Shown: piece by piece, positions 45,660-52,669 of the stretch | Layout: the number at the start of each line of letters is the position of its first letter | Position numbering within the stretch: the stretch's first letter is position 1 | From: an uncultured Lachnospiraceae bacterium | Lineage (GTDB): Bacteria; Bacillota; Clostridia; Lachnospirales; Lachnospiraceae | Direction of reading: 5' to 3' | DNA: 64,000 nucleotides | NCBI GenBank assembly: GCA_910579275.1 | Contig: CAJTTO010000001.1 | Span: 62,001-126,000 of the forward strand | Notes under the pieces: model-generated | Databases searched by the model: none | Told to the model about the DNA's origin: nothing | Seen by the model: the letters and a program-made list of their open reading frames with translations, nothing else | Made by a program: the position numbers and the translations under genes

Positions 45660-45893
45660 ATGCGCAGGATGGATTTTAAGATGGAGCGCCCGGGACAGGT
45701 GAAAGAGGGAGACGTCGTCACTGTCACAGAGGGCGTTTTGCCAAGCAACTATTATTATACAATTAATCCGGCAGTTGCCATGTCGGGAAATATTCCGTTT
45801 CGGGACAGGCTCAGCGCAAAAGAAGGCACGGTGATTTCCGTGGAGGAAAACACGAGAGGCTACTATGTCACTGTTGAATTTGACGAGCCGTAG
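45660..45893 (+). CDS. Small conserved-looking protein of unknown function (77 aa)
   Basis: A short beta-rich polypeptide (GQVKEGDVVTVTEG, EGTVISVEENTRGYYVTVEFDEP) without membrane segment or cysteines. Its pattern suggests a small SH3/OB-like barrel, but no family is recognised. GGGAGG lies ~10 bases before the ATG at 45660; a second ATG at 45669 is possible. A TTGACA -35 at 45568 with weak -10 lies upstream. It precedes ridA by 91 bases. Confidence 0.7.
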   Translation: MRRMDFKMERPGQVKEGDVVTVTEGVLPSNYYYTINPAVAMSGNIPFRDRLSAKEGTVISVEENTRGYYVTVEFDEP

Positions 45894-45984
45894 AGAAGCT
45901 CTAGGGGTGTCCTTGGCATAGATAAGTTTGAATGGGTGTTTGCGAGGGAAATCAGGAAGAAACAAAAACAGGAGGAAACAAAAT

Positions 45985-46362
45985 ATGAGAAAAGTAAGTA
46001 CAGACAAGGCGCCGGCAGCAATCGGGCCGTATTCACAGGCTGTGATAGCAGGGGATTTTTTGTATGCGTCAGGCCAGATACCGATAAATCCGGCGACAGG
46101 CAATGTGGAGGCGGAGGGAATCACCGCGCAGGCAGAGCAGGCGATGATAAATGTCGGAGAGATATTGAAGGCAGCTGGCGTGACATATGATAATGTAGTA
46201 AAGACGACCTGCTTTCTGGCAGATATTGCAGATTTTGGCGCGTTTAATGAGGTTTATGCGAAGTATTTTACCCAGAATCCCGCAAGAAGCTGCGTGGCTG
46301 TAAAAGATTTGCCCAAAGCAGTACTCTGTGAGGTTGAGGTTGTCGCATACCTTGGCAAGTAG
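45985..46362 (+). CDS. ridA: RidA-family enamine/imine deaminase
   Basis: At 125 residues from the ATG at 45985 (AGGAGG upstream) it is the normal length. Family signature DKAPAAIGPYSQAV, the conserved Arg in PARSCVAV and Glu in CEVEVVAY are present. It hydrolyses reactive 2-aminoacrylate-type enamines from PLP enzymes. It is followed closely by shikimate kinase, probably in one transcript. Confidence 0.95.
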   Translation: MRKVSTDKAPAAIGPYSQAVIAGDFLYASGQIPINPATGNVEAEGITAQAEQAMINVGEILKAAGVTYDNVVKTTCFLADIADFGAFNEVYAKYFTQNPARSCVAVKDLPKAVLCEVEVVAYLGK

Positions 46363-46385
46363 ATGACGGCTGGGAGTTGGTAAAT

Positions 46386-46886
46386 TTGAGGGTAAAAAAT
46401 GTTGTCCTGATTGGTATGCCGGGAGCCGGAAAAAGCACCATTGGTGTGGTGCTGGCTAAAAATCTGGGAATTTCGTTTATGGACTCCGACCTTGTGATAC
46501 AGGAACAGGAGGGCAGAAGGCTTCATGACCTAATCGAGGAATACGGAATGGATGGCTTTCTTGAGATTGAGGGGCGGGTGAATGCCTCCCTGAATCCCAA
46601 GACTGCCGTGATTGCCACGGGAGGAAGCGCTGTGTACTGCGAGCATGCCATGATGCATCTGAACGATATCGCAACGATATGTTATCTCAAGCTTTCCTAT
46701 GAAAGCATTAAGGAGAGACTTGGAGATTTGGCAGAACGCGGCGTTGTCCTGCGGGAAGGAGAGACGCTGCGGGAGCTGTATGATGAGCGTGTTCCCTTGT
46801 ACGAAAAATATGCGAATCTCACAGTAGACTGCGAAAACAAAAATATTCGTGAAATTGTCACGGAGATGGCAAAGAGACTGAAATAA
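46386..46886 (+). CDS. aroK: Shikimate kinase
   Basis: Phosphorylates shikimate in aromatic amino-acid synthesis. Walker A GMPGAGKST, the DSD shikimate-binding pair (FMDSDLVIQ), the following FLEIEGRV (usually FR..E) and GGS (ATGGSAV) are visible. A TTG start at 46386 with GGGAG 9 bases upstream fits best; a TTG at 46377 abuts the same site. About 166 residues, normal length. The usual RxxE..RxxLY region reads RVPLYEKYA. The branch is somewhat divergent, so another small-molecule kinase cannot be excluded. Confidence 0.85.
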   Translation: MRVKNVVLIGMPGAGKSTIGVVLAKNLGISFMDSDLVIQEQEGRRLHDLIEEYGMDGFLEIEGRVNASLNPKTAVIATGGSAVYCEHAMMHLNDIATICYLKLSYESIKERLGDLAERGVVLREGETLRELYDERVPLYEKYANLTVDCENKNIREIVTEMAKRLK

Positions 46887-46919
46887 TGTCCTGCGAAATG
46901 AATAAGGGTACAAAAAATT

Positions 46920-46956
46920 CACATACTATTCTAAAAAAGAAAGGTATGTGTTTTTT
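46920..46956 (+). terminator. Rho-independent terminator directly before spoVAE
   Basis: CACATAC (46920-46926) pairs with GTATGTG (46944-46950), followed by six T residues ending two bases before the spoVAE ATG. The loop contains AAGAAAGG, the only ribosome-site-like sequence for spoVAE. Confidence 0.7.
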
Positions 46957-46958
46957 GT

Positions 46959-47321
46959 ATGATGGATTATATCAATGCATTCTGGGTGGGCGGTGCAGTC
47001 TGCGCCCTCGCACAGATATTTTTGGATCGCACGAAGATGCTTCCCGGACGTGTGATGGTGCTTCTGGTCTGCACCGGGGCAGTGATAAGCTTTTTTGGCT
47101 GGTATGATGCTTTTGCGGAGTATGCCGGAGCAGGGGCGAATGTGCCGCTGCTGGGATATGGCAATATTTTGATGAAGGGTGTGAAAGAAGCCATCGACAA
47201 GGATGGATTTATCGGGCTTTTTAAGGGAGGATTTACAAACGGGGCGATAGGATGCAGCGCGGCGCTGATATTTGGCTATCTGGCAAGCCTTGTATTTCAT
47301 TCCAAGGTGACTAAGGCATAG
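46959..47321 (+). CDS. spoVAE: SpoVAE-type spore membrane protein
   Basis: A 120-residue protein with about three membrane helices and the family segment GRVMVLLVCTGAVISFFGWYDAF and GAGANVPLLGYGNILMKGVKEAI...GFTNGAIGCSAALIFGY. It belongs to the SpoVA channel complex that moves dipicolinate. The ATG at 46959 (or 46962) directly follows a terminator hairpin; its expression is therefore likely attenuated or structure-dependent. Separation from spoVAD is unusual. Confidence 0.88.
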   Translation: MMDYINAFWVGGAVCALAQIFLDRTKMLPGRVMVLLVCTGAVISFFGWYDAFAEYAGAGANVPLLGYGNILMKGVKEAIDKDGFIGLFKGGFTNGAIGCSAALIFGYLASLVFHSKVTKA

Positions 47322-47326
47322 GAGAA

Positions 47327-47839
47327 TCAGTCTGATTCTTCAAAGTCCAGCCCGAAGCCTGACAGGAGCCGGCGAATGTAGGCGTCCCACAAATTGTCAA
47401 CACTTTTGTCCATGATAAACGTTGTAAATGCAGTACCTGTAATACAGGTTACTTTGCCATTGTCATAGCGTATATTGAGGGCAAGGGAGCGTATCAGATT
47501 TGCTGCAACTTGGCACTCGGGAGTTGCAGCTATTTTTTCTATCAGTTCGGGGGCGGCATGGAGCACAACCTTAAAAGAGACAGGGGTTTTCTTTCCCTTT
47601 ATCAGCTGAAAGCATATGGGGCGGATGTCGCTCCAGTACGAAAAGAGGACAGATTTCTTTTCACGCTCCAGTTCTTCGAGTTCCTCGCCGGTGTAAAAAT
47701 CCTTTACAAGGTGCCCGTCGATATGAAAGGTGTTGAATGTGGTAATCATGGCTTCCTCCACAAGAAATGAATCAAACTGATCAGACACGAGCAGGGAATT
47801 CATAATGTTTTTTGTGACCTTTAGTTCCAATGCCGTCAT
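47327..47839 (-). CDS. Conserved Lachnospiraceae protein (DUF5721-like)
   Basis: The start at 47839 has GGAGG 5 bases upstream; an in-frame ATG 12 bases earlier overlaps that site. The 170-residue soluble protein (EEAMITTFNTFHIDGHLVKDFYTGEELEE; RPICFQLIKGKKTPVSFKVVLH) resembles a family seen mainly in Lachnospiraceae that I recall as DUF5721; the label is from memory. Function unknown. It is convergent with spoVAE, with only 5 bases between stops. Confidence 0.75.
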   Translation of the reverse strand: MTALELKVTKNIMNSLLVSDQFDSFLVEEAMITTFNTFHIDGHLVKDFYTGEELEELEREKKSVLFSYWSDIRPICFQLIKGKKTPVSFKVVLHAAPELIEKIAATPECQVAANLIRSLALNIRYDNGKVTCITGTAFTTFIMDKSVDNLWDAYIRRLLSGFGLDFEESD

Positions 47840-48011
47840 AGAGTCCTCCATTTATCTGCCAAAACTGCGATTGCGAGGCTGGCATAATATTTGAAACATA
47901 ATTGTATACGTAGCTGTTTGGTACAGCGCTGCGCACTCCGCAGGCACGCCCTAGAGCGGAGTCGACAGTAACAGTATAATGGTATTTCAAAAAAACTTCA
48001 AGTAAAAGTCC

Positions 48012-48040
48012 TTTTCAAAACGCATATTATATGATATGAT
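48012..48040 (+). promoter_or_regulatory. Candidate promoter for the DegV-family gene
   Basis: TTTTCA (48012-48017), 17 bases, TATGAT (48035-48040), ~60 bases before the ATG at 48100. Confidence 0.45.
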
Positions 48041-48099
48041 GATACATAGTTATCGAAACTAGATGAGATGGTTATAAAATTGTGGAAAGGTAGATACGG

Positions 48100-48939
48100 A
48101 TGAGATACAAAATAGTAGTTGACAGTTGCTGTGAGCTTCCGCAGGACTTGAAGCAGGATGATAGATTTGAGATTGTGCCGCTTACACTGATGGTAGGCGA
48201 TGCATACGAGAAGGAAGACGACGAAAACTTTAACCAGAGGGAATTTCTGGACGCCGTGGCATCATGTCCGGAGTGCCCTAAATCAGCATGCCCGTCGCCT
48301 GAACGCTACATGGACGCATATAAAACGGAGGCAGAGCATGTATATGCTGTCACTTTGTCGTCGAAACTGAGCGGAAGCTATAACAGCGCACTGCTCGGCA
48401 GGAATCTTTACCATGAAAAATACGGTAAAAAGGATATTCTGGTGGTTGACTCCAAGTCAGCGTCCTGCGGGGAGACGCAGATTGCATATAAAATTGTGGA
48501 GCTTGAGGAGCAGGGACTGCCCTTTGATGAGATTACCGCGCGAATCGGTGAATTTGTCAAGGGAATGAACACTTACTTTGTCCTTGAAAACCTTGATACA
48601 CTCCGAAAAAACGGAAGGCTTTCCGGTGTCAAGGCGTTTGTGGCGTCCACGCTCAATATTAAGCCGGTGATGGGAGCCGATGATGGCAGCATTATCCAGC
48701 TTGGGCAGGGCATCGGCATGAAGAAAGCGCTGGCAAAGATGGCGGATACGGCAGTAGAGCAGGCGGCGGATCCGGAGAAAAAGAGGCTTATGATTACACA
48801 CTGCAATAATTTAAAAGCCGCTGAGTGTGTGCAGAAACATATAGAAGAAAAGCTGAAATTTATGGAGACGCTGATTCTTGATACGGCAGGCGTAAGCAGC
48901 ATGTACGCAAATGAGGGCGGCGTGATACTGACAATATAA
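48100..48939 (+). CDS. DegV-family fatty-acid-binding protein
   Basis: The 279 residues have the DegV/FakB fold: N-terminal YKIVVDSCCELPQDL, the central LSSKLSGSYNSALLGR with the Ser that contacts the fatty-acid carboxylate, VDSKSASCGE and LDTLRKNGRLSG. FakB proteins present fatty acids to FakA kinase for use in phospholipid synthesis; no fakA is in the window. It is monocistronic and ends at a bidirectional hairpin. Confidence 0.93.
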   Translation: MRYKIVVDSCCELPQDLKQDDRFEIVPLTLMVGDAYEKEDDENFNQREFLDAVASCPECPKSACPSPERYMDAYKTEAEHVYAVTLSSKLSGSYNSALLGRNLYHEKYGKKDILVVDSKSASCGETQIAYKIVELEEQGLPFDEITARIGEFVKGMNTYFVLENLDTLRKNGRLSGVKAFVASTLNIKPVMGADDGSIIQLGQGIGMKKALAKMADTAVEQAADPEKKRLMITHCNNLKAAECVQKHIEEKLKFMETLILDTAGVSSMYANEGGVILTI

Positions 48940-48961
48940 TTCGGAATCTGCAGTAATTATA

Positions 48962-48998
48962 GAAACGGATGAACTAATCAAGCTCATCCGTTTCCTCT
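48962..48998. terminator. Bidirectional hairpin between degV and the LytTR regulator
   Basis: GAAACGGATGA (48962-48972) pairs with TCATCCGTTTC (48984-48994), followed by CTCTTTT. The loop holds the stop codon of the opposite-strand gene and the right arm its last codons. Confidence 0.8.
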
Positions 48999-49687
48999 TT
49001 TAAGTATTTAAAGCTCCGGTACCGCAGCGGAGATATCTTAATCTGGGCATAGTCCTGCATGACAATGGAGGCAGGCATGACGGCAGAGACATATTTGAAG
49101 TTCACGATGCTTTTTTTGTTTACACGTTCAAATTCTTCAAACGGCTCTACTATTTTACGCATCTCGCTGATTGTTTCGTCCACATCAAAGGCTTCCCCGT
49201 CCGTTGTGTGGATGATACAGCGGTTCTCCTCCTCAAGAATATACATCAAAGCGCTTTTTGGAACATTCCGGTCAATCTTGTTCCGGTGCACTTTGACAGA
49301 GATGACATGCCCTGTCACATTGGCATCGCCAAGTGCAAGAAATTCAGGCAGCGGTTCCGCAATATAAGGCTTTTTGGCGTGTATGACATATTTCGGAAGA
49401 TTGGGAATGGCGGTATAGTCAATCTGGGAGGAATATAATACCAGCGGGGCGTTGTAGCCCATCGCGTCAAGGTGTTCGAGAATATATTCCACAATTCCCG
49501 GCTCGGATGTCATGTCCATGAATATAAGATTGTATTTTAAAGGATTGGCGAGAAAATGAGTTTTTTCGCCGTAGGAATCCACATAAAGGATATTCGGGGT
49601 ACCTGCGCGCTTGTCGGATTCCCTTGAAAGCAGCCGCTCCAGATGTTTCCGGTCAGCTACATTGTCATCACATATCGCTATATGCAT
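48974..49687 (-). CDS. LytTR-type response regulator (orphan)
   Basis: A 237-residue protein with a receiver domain (ICDDN, phospho-acceptor Asp in LIFMDMT near residue 58, Lys in HAKKPY) and a LytTR-like DNA-binding domain (SALMYILEEENRCIIHTTDGEAF; EFERVNKKSIVNFKYVSAV). The receiver lacks the usual MP after the Asp (MTSEPG), so it is divergent. No kinase gene is adjacent, which makes it an orphan regulator. The ribosome site AGAGGTG is ~9 bases from the ATG. Confidence 0.85.
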   Translation of the reverse strand: MHIAICDDNVADRKHLERLLSRESDKRAGTPNILYVDSYGEKTHFLANPLKYNLIFMDMTSEPGIVEYILEHLDAMGYNAPLVLYSSQIDYTAIPNLPKYVIHAKKPYIAEPLPEFLALGDANVTGHVISVKVHRNKIDRNVPKSALMYILEEENRCIIHTTDGEAFDVDETISEMRKIVEPFEEFERVNKKSIVNFKYVSAVMPASIVMQDYAQIKISPLRYRSFKYLKEETDELD

Positions 49688-49719
49688 AGTCTGTCTGCAC
49701 CTCTTTCTGTTTCATGAAA

Positions 49720-49790
49720 TTTGTATGTAACGGTTTGGCCTGCAACGTGTTTGAAATTGGAAGCCGAAGGCGGAACTGTTACTTTTGTAT
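49720..49790. repeat. Small inverted-repeat element, copy B, with 7-bp direct repeats
   Basis: GTAACGGTTTGGCCT at the left (from 49727) faces the reverse complement of GTAACAGTTCCGCCT at the right (ending 49782), flanked by TTTGTAT at 49720-49726 and 49784-49790 with one spacer base on the right. AGCCGAAG lies at 49762-49769. Same geometry as copy A at 4866-4914. Confidence 0.5.
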
Positions 49791-49921
49791 AGCAAAACTG
49801 CATTTCGTCATAAAATGATATGCATATTGCCATTTTATCACAAAAATGAGCGGTTGAACAGAACAAAAAATAAAAAGTTCCGTATACAGGTAACAGTGGT
49901 TAATCTTCACGGGCAGCGGCA

Positions 49922-49962
49922 AAAATCCCCACTACATAATGGAAATTTGTAGTGGGGATTTT
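49922..49962. terminator. Bidirectional hairpin at the end of the DUF1294 gene
   Basis: AAAATCCCCACTACA (49922-49936) is the exact reverse complement of 49948-49962. It has T-runs for both directions. The last six codons of the minus-strand gene are inside it. Confidence 0.88.
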
Positions 49963-50225
49963 GCAATTGCGTATGCCAGTAATATCTGCAGAATCAGTAT
50001 CAGGGGCATGCCGAACACAAAATACCAGTGTCTGGTTTTGTGGCGGAATACCCGCATGCCGATGATGGAACCGACGCTTCCGCCAATAATGGCAATGACA
50101 AAGAGCGTGGACTCCGGTATGCGCCAGAGTCTCTTGACGGCCTTTCTCTTGTCAATGCCCATCATGGCAAAGCCGGTTAAGTTCATCACGGCAAGATAAA
50201 GCGTGATAATACCATATACAGTCAT
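49932..50225 (-). CDS. DUF1294 small membrane protein
   Basis: In 97 residues there are about three helices (IITLYLAVMNLTGFAMMGIDKRKAV; LFVIAIIGGSVGSIIGMRVFRHKTRHWYFVFGMPLILILQILLAY). GFA.MG.DKR.A..G.WRIPE and GG..G...GM...RHKT are hallmarks of DUF1294 (YwbE/YdiM-like) proteins of unknown function. It lies downstream of argG by 32 bases on the same strand and may be co-transcribed. Confidence 0.9.
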   Translation of the reverse strand: MTVYGIITLYLAVMNLTGFAMMGIDKRKAVKRLWRIPESTLFVIAIIGGSVGSIIGMRVFRHKTRHWYFVFGMPLILILQILLAYAIAKSPLQISIM

Positions 50226-50257
50226 AATTTTATCCTTTTCCGTATCAAAGAGAATTC

Positions 50258-51478
50258 TTATTTTTCATTTTCCTGCATCTTCATTGCGCGTACTTTGCAT
50301 GACAGGCCAAAGAGGTTGATAAAGCCTTCTGCGTCATGGTGGTCATACAAGTCGCCGGTTGTGAAGGAGGCGATGCTTTCATTGTATAGAGAGTACGGGC
50401 TTGTCTCGCCGGCCTTGATGATGTTGCCCTTGTAGAGCTTGAACTTCACCTCGCCTGTTACATACTCCTGTGTCTTTTCGATAAATGCCTGAATTGCCTC
50501 GCGCTTTGGTGTGAACCATTTTCCCTCATAAACAGTGTCCGCAAGTCTGTTGCCCATCTCTTTCTTTAAGGTGTATGTATCGCGGTCGAGAATCAGTTCC
50601 TCGAGCTGCTGGTGTGCTTCCATCAGGATTGTTCCGCCCGGTGTCTCATATACGCCGCGTGACTTCATGCCGACAACACGGTTTTCCACGATGTCCACAA
50701 TGCCGATGCCGTGCTTTCCGCCGAGCCTGTTCAGTTCCCGAATAATGTCGGAAACTTTCATTTCCTTGCCGTTTACAGACTTTGGAACACCTTTCTCGAA
50801 CGTCATGGTAACGTATTCGCCCTCCTCGGGAGCTTTCTCGGGTGTGGTGCCGAGCACGAGCAGATGGTCGTAGTTTGGCTCGTTTGCAGGGTCTTCCAGC
50901 TCAAGTCCCTCATGGCTGATATGCCAGATATTTCTGTCGCGGCTGTAGGAACTGTCGGCAGAGAACGGAAGGTGGATGCCATGTGCCTTGCAGTATTCAA
51001 TCTCGGACTCACGGGAGTCCATTGTCCATTTGTCGTTTCTCCATGCGGCGATAATCTTGATGTCAGGAGCGAGTGCCTTGATGCCGAGCTCGAAACGAAT
51101 CTGGTCATTTCCCTTACCCGTAGCGCCGTGGCAGATGGCAGTAGCGCCTTCTTTTCTGGCAATTTCCACAAGCCTCTTTGCGATAAGGGGTCTTGCCATG
51201 GAAGTACCCAGAAGGTATTTATTTTCATAAACAGCATTTGCCTGCACGCAGGGAACGATATACTCATCGCAGAATTCGTCGATTACATTCTCGATGTAAA
51301 GCTTTTCCGCACCGCAGGATTTTGCGCGCTCCTCAAGTCCGTCAAGCTCCTCCTCCTGCCCGCAGTCAACGCATACGCAGATGACCTCATAGTCAAAGTT
51401 TTCCTTTAACCACGGAATGATTGCAGTGGTGTCCAGACCACCGGAATAGGCTAGTACAACTTTTTCTTTCATAATCAT
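50258..51478 (-). CDS. argG: Argininosuccinate synthase
   Basis: ArgG joins citrulline and aspartate with ATP in the penultimate step of arginine synthesis. The 406 residues include the PP-motif AYSGGLDTT, VCVDCGQEEEL, GTSMARPLIAKR, CHGATGKGNDQIRFE and the C-terminal SPYSLYNESIASFTTG. AAGGAG is 5 bases before the ATG at 51478; a second ATG two codons later is possible. Regulated probably by ArgR through the boxes at 51635-51669. argH is not in the window. Confidence 0.97.
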   Translation of the reverse strand: MIMKEKVVLAYSGGLDTTAIIPWLKENFDYEVICVCVDCGQEEELDGLEERAKSCGAEKLYIENVIDEFCDEYIVPCVQANAVYENKYLLGTSMARPLIAKRLVEIARKEGATAICHGATGKGNDQIRFELGIKALAPDIKIIAAWRNDKWTMDSRESEIEYCKAHGIHLPFSADSSYSRDRNIWHISHEGLELEDPANEPNYDHLLVLGTTPEKAPEEGEYVTMTFEKGVPKSVNGKEMKVSDIIRELNRLGGKHGIGIVDIVENRVVGMKSRGVYETPGGTILMEAHQQLEELILDRDTYTLKKEMGNRLADTVYEGKWFTPKREAIQAFIEKTQEYVTGEVKFKLYKGNIIKAGETSPYSLYNESIASFTTGDLYDHHDAEGFINLFGLSCKVRAMKMQENEK

Positions 51479-51541
51479 GTATTCTCCTTCTTATAAAAAT
51501 TTGCATAAAAAATTAGAGACTGTTTTAAATACTCTACTGCT

Positions 51542-51570
51542 ACTATACATCATTGTACTGTATAAATCAA
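51542..51570 (-). promoter_or_regulatory. SigA-type promoter of argG
   Basis: On the minus strand TTGATT (51570 to 51565), 17 bases, TATAGT (51547 to 51542), ~60 bases before the argG start. Confidence 0.7.
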
Positions 51571-51593
51571 GTGCAAATTTATACGTTTTTAGG

Positions 51594-51621
51594 TTGACAA
51601 ATAGGATTAAAAGTGTAAAAT
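51594..51621 (+). promoter_or_regulatory. SigA-type promoter of the arginine operon leader
   Basis: TTGACA (51594-51599), 16 bases, TAAAAT (51616-51621) point rightwards. Transcription would begin near 51628 and cross two ArgR boxes. Confidence 0.65.
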
Positions 51622-51634
51622 ATAGAAAAAAGAG

Positions 51635-51669
51635 TGAATAATATTCATATATAAATGAATAAAAATTCA
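51635..51669. promoter_or_regulatory. Two ArgR/AhrC operator boxes
   Basis: TGAATAATATTCA (51635-51647) and TGAATAAAAATTCA (51656-51669) are palindromes matching the ARG box TGAATnnnnATTCA (first with a 3-base centre). They repeat at 21 bases, two helical turns, as expected for an ArgR hexamer. They lie between argG and GNAT-argJBD and could repress both. Confidence 0.85.
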
Positions 51670-51699
51670 GAACATTGAATGGCGGGATTTTGCGCCGGC

Positions 51700-51892
51700 T
51701 GCAAATTATGGCTTATATGCCACGTGAAATAGCGTAGTGGCAGAAATGTTACTGCTCAGACGCCCACCAAAGTAGTGGGAATCATGCGCCAAAATGCGTG
51801 CCGTTTCGCATTTTGTGTGCAAAATCTGTTACAAGGAATTTGTATATTTTGGCGAAAATGGTTGTATTTCTTCCTATAATAAATTATTATGG
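51700..51892 (+). other. Hairpin-rich leader between argG and the GNAT gene
   Basis: Non-coding stretch with four consecutive stems: TGGC/GCCA (51709-51722), a 9-bp stem with GAAA tetraloop (51734-51755), CCCAC/GTGGG (51763-51779) and CAAAATGCG/CGCATTTTG (51790-51815). No known riboswitch class or T-box sequence was recognised. It would be part of the long 5' leader from the promoter at 51594. Confidence 0.45.
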
Positions 51893-51983
51893 TAAGGAAC
51901 TGTAGAAAAATAACTGATACATCTTGACTTGTCTATTTCTCCGGCTGCGCAATCTGTATCACTTATTTTCCTACAGTTCCTAA
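51893..51983. repeat. Inverted-repeat (MITE-like) element, copy 2
   Basis: The left arm 51893-51921 (starting TAAGGAACTGTAG) matches the reverse complement of the right arm 51955-51983 at about 26 of 29 positions. It shares termini and internal ACTTGTCTA (51927-51935) with copy 1 at 21296-21456. The interior is only 33 bases, so it is a shorter relative. Confidence 0.75.
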
Positions 51984-52089
51984 GGCGGCAGATACGCTGA
52001 TAAGACATTGTGCTTTAGAACGTGTTGGAGATGTTTTGGAAAAGTTTTGCGAGGAGAATGTCTGAAAGATAGAGAGGATAGCAGTTCAA
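51984..52089 (+). other. Short non-coding stretch with possible coding remnant
   Basis: The frame from 51982 to a TGA at 52063-52065 reads AADTLIRHCALERVGDVLEK then FCEENV, which has protein-like composition but no start codon or upstream partner. It may be a relic tail of a gene disrupted by the adjacent repeat. Low certainty. Confidence 0.2.
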
Positions 52090-52533
52090 ATGGTAAGGTT
52101 GATGACGATAGAGGATTACGAGCAGGTGCGGGCGCTATGGATGACAATTAAGGGATTTGCCATCAGAAGTATAGACGATTCGCAGGAAGGCGTACAGCGG
52201 TTTCTGCGCAGGAACCCGACATCAAGTGTAGTGGCTGTGGAGGATGGAATCGTAGTGGGGGCAATCCTTTGCGGGCATGACGGCAGGCGCGGCTGCCTGT
52301 ATCATGTGTGTGTAAATCCGGCATACCGCCGACGCGGCATCGGTAAGGCAATGGTGGTGTTCTGTATGGATGCCCTGAAAAAAGAAAAAATAAACAAAGT
52401 GAGCCTGATTGCATTTACCAAGAATGATGTCGGAAATGCATTTTGGCACAGTGTCGGCTGGAAACAGCGCGGGGATTTGAACTATTATGATTTTGTGTTA
52501 AACGATGAGAATATTGAGGCGTTTAACCAGTAG
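52090..52533 (+). CDS. GNAT-family N-acetyltransferase at the head of the arginine operon
   Basis: A 147-residue protein with GNAT acetyl-CoA motif A (YHVCVNPAYRRRGIGKAMV) and C-terminal motif NAFWHSVGWKQRGD. GAGAGGA precedes the ATG. It lies 136 bases before argJ. ArgJ can itself supply acetyl groups, but many Clostridia keep a short stand-alone acetyltransferase as N-acetylglutamate synthase; this is an attractive but unproven role here. Alternatively it acetylates an unrelated amine. Confidence 0.85.
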   Translation: MVRLMTIEDYEQVRALWMTIKGFAIRSIDDSQEGVQRFLRRNPTSSVVAVEDGIVVGAILCGHDGRRGCLYHVCVNPAYRRRGIGKAMVVFCMDALKKEKINKVSLIAFTKNDVGNAFWHSVGWKQRGDLNYYDFVLNDENIEAFNQ

Positions 52534-52669
52534 GCTGACGTGGTCGGGGTCTGAGTTTCCGGATAATACACGGGCAGTCGAGCCTGCATGCGGCAGTCTG
52601 TGGCGGGGCAGCCGAAAACGAGGTTCAGACACGCTTTAGAATGATAATAAAGATACAGGAGGAACGAAT

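Noticed and set aside
47781..47990. 69-residue reading frame on the minus strand
   Set aside because: It overlaps the start of the DUF5721-like gene in another frame, lacks a ribosome site and looks like promoter DNA.
51700..51892. T-box leader for arginine or other amino-acid genes
   Set aside because: No T-box sequence or specifier arrangement was found; ArgR boxes explain the regulation better.
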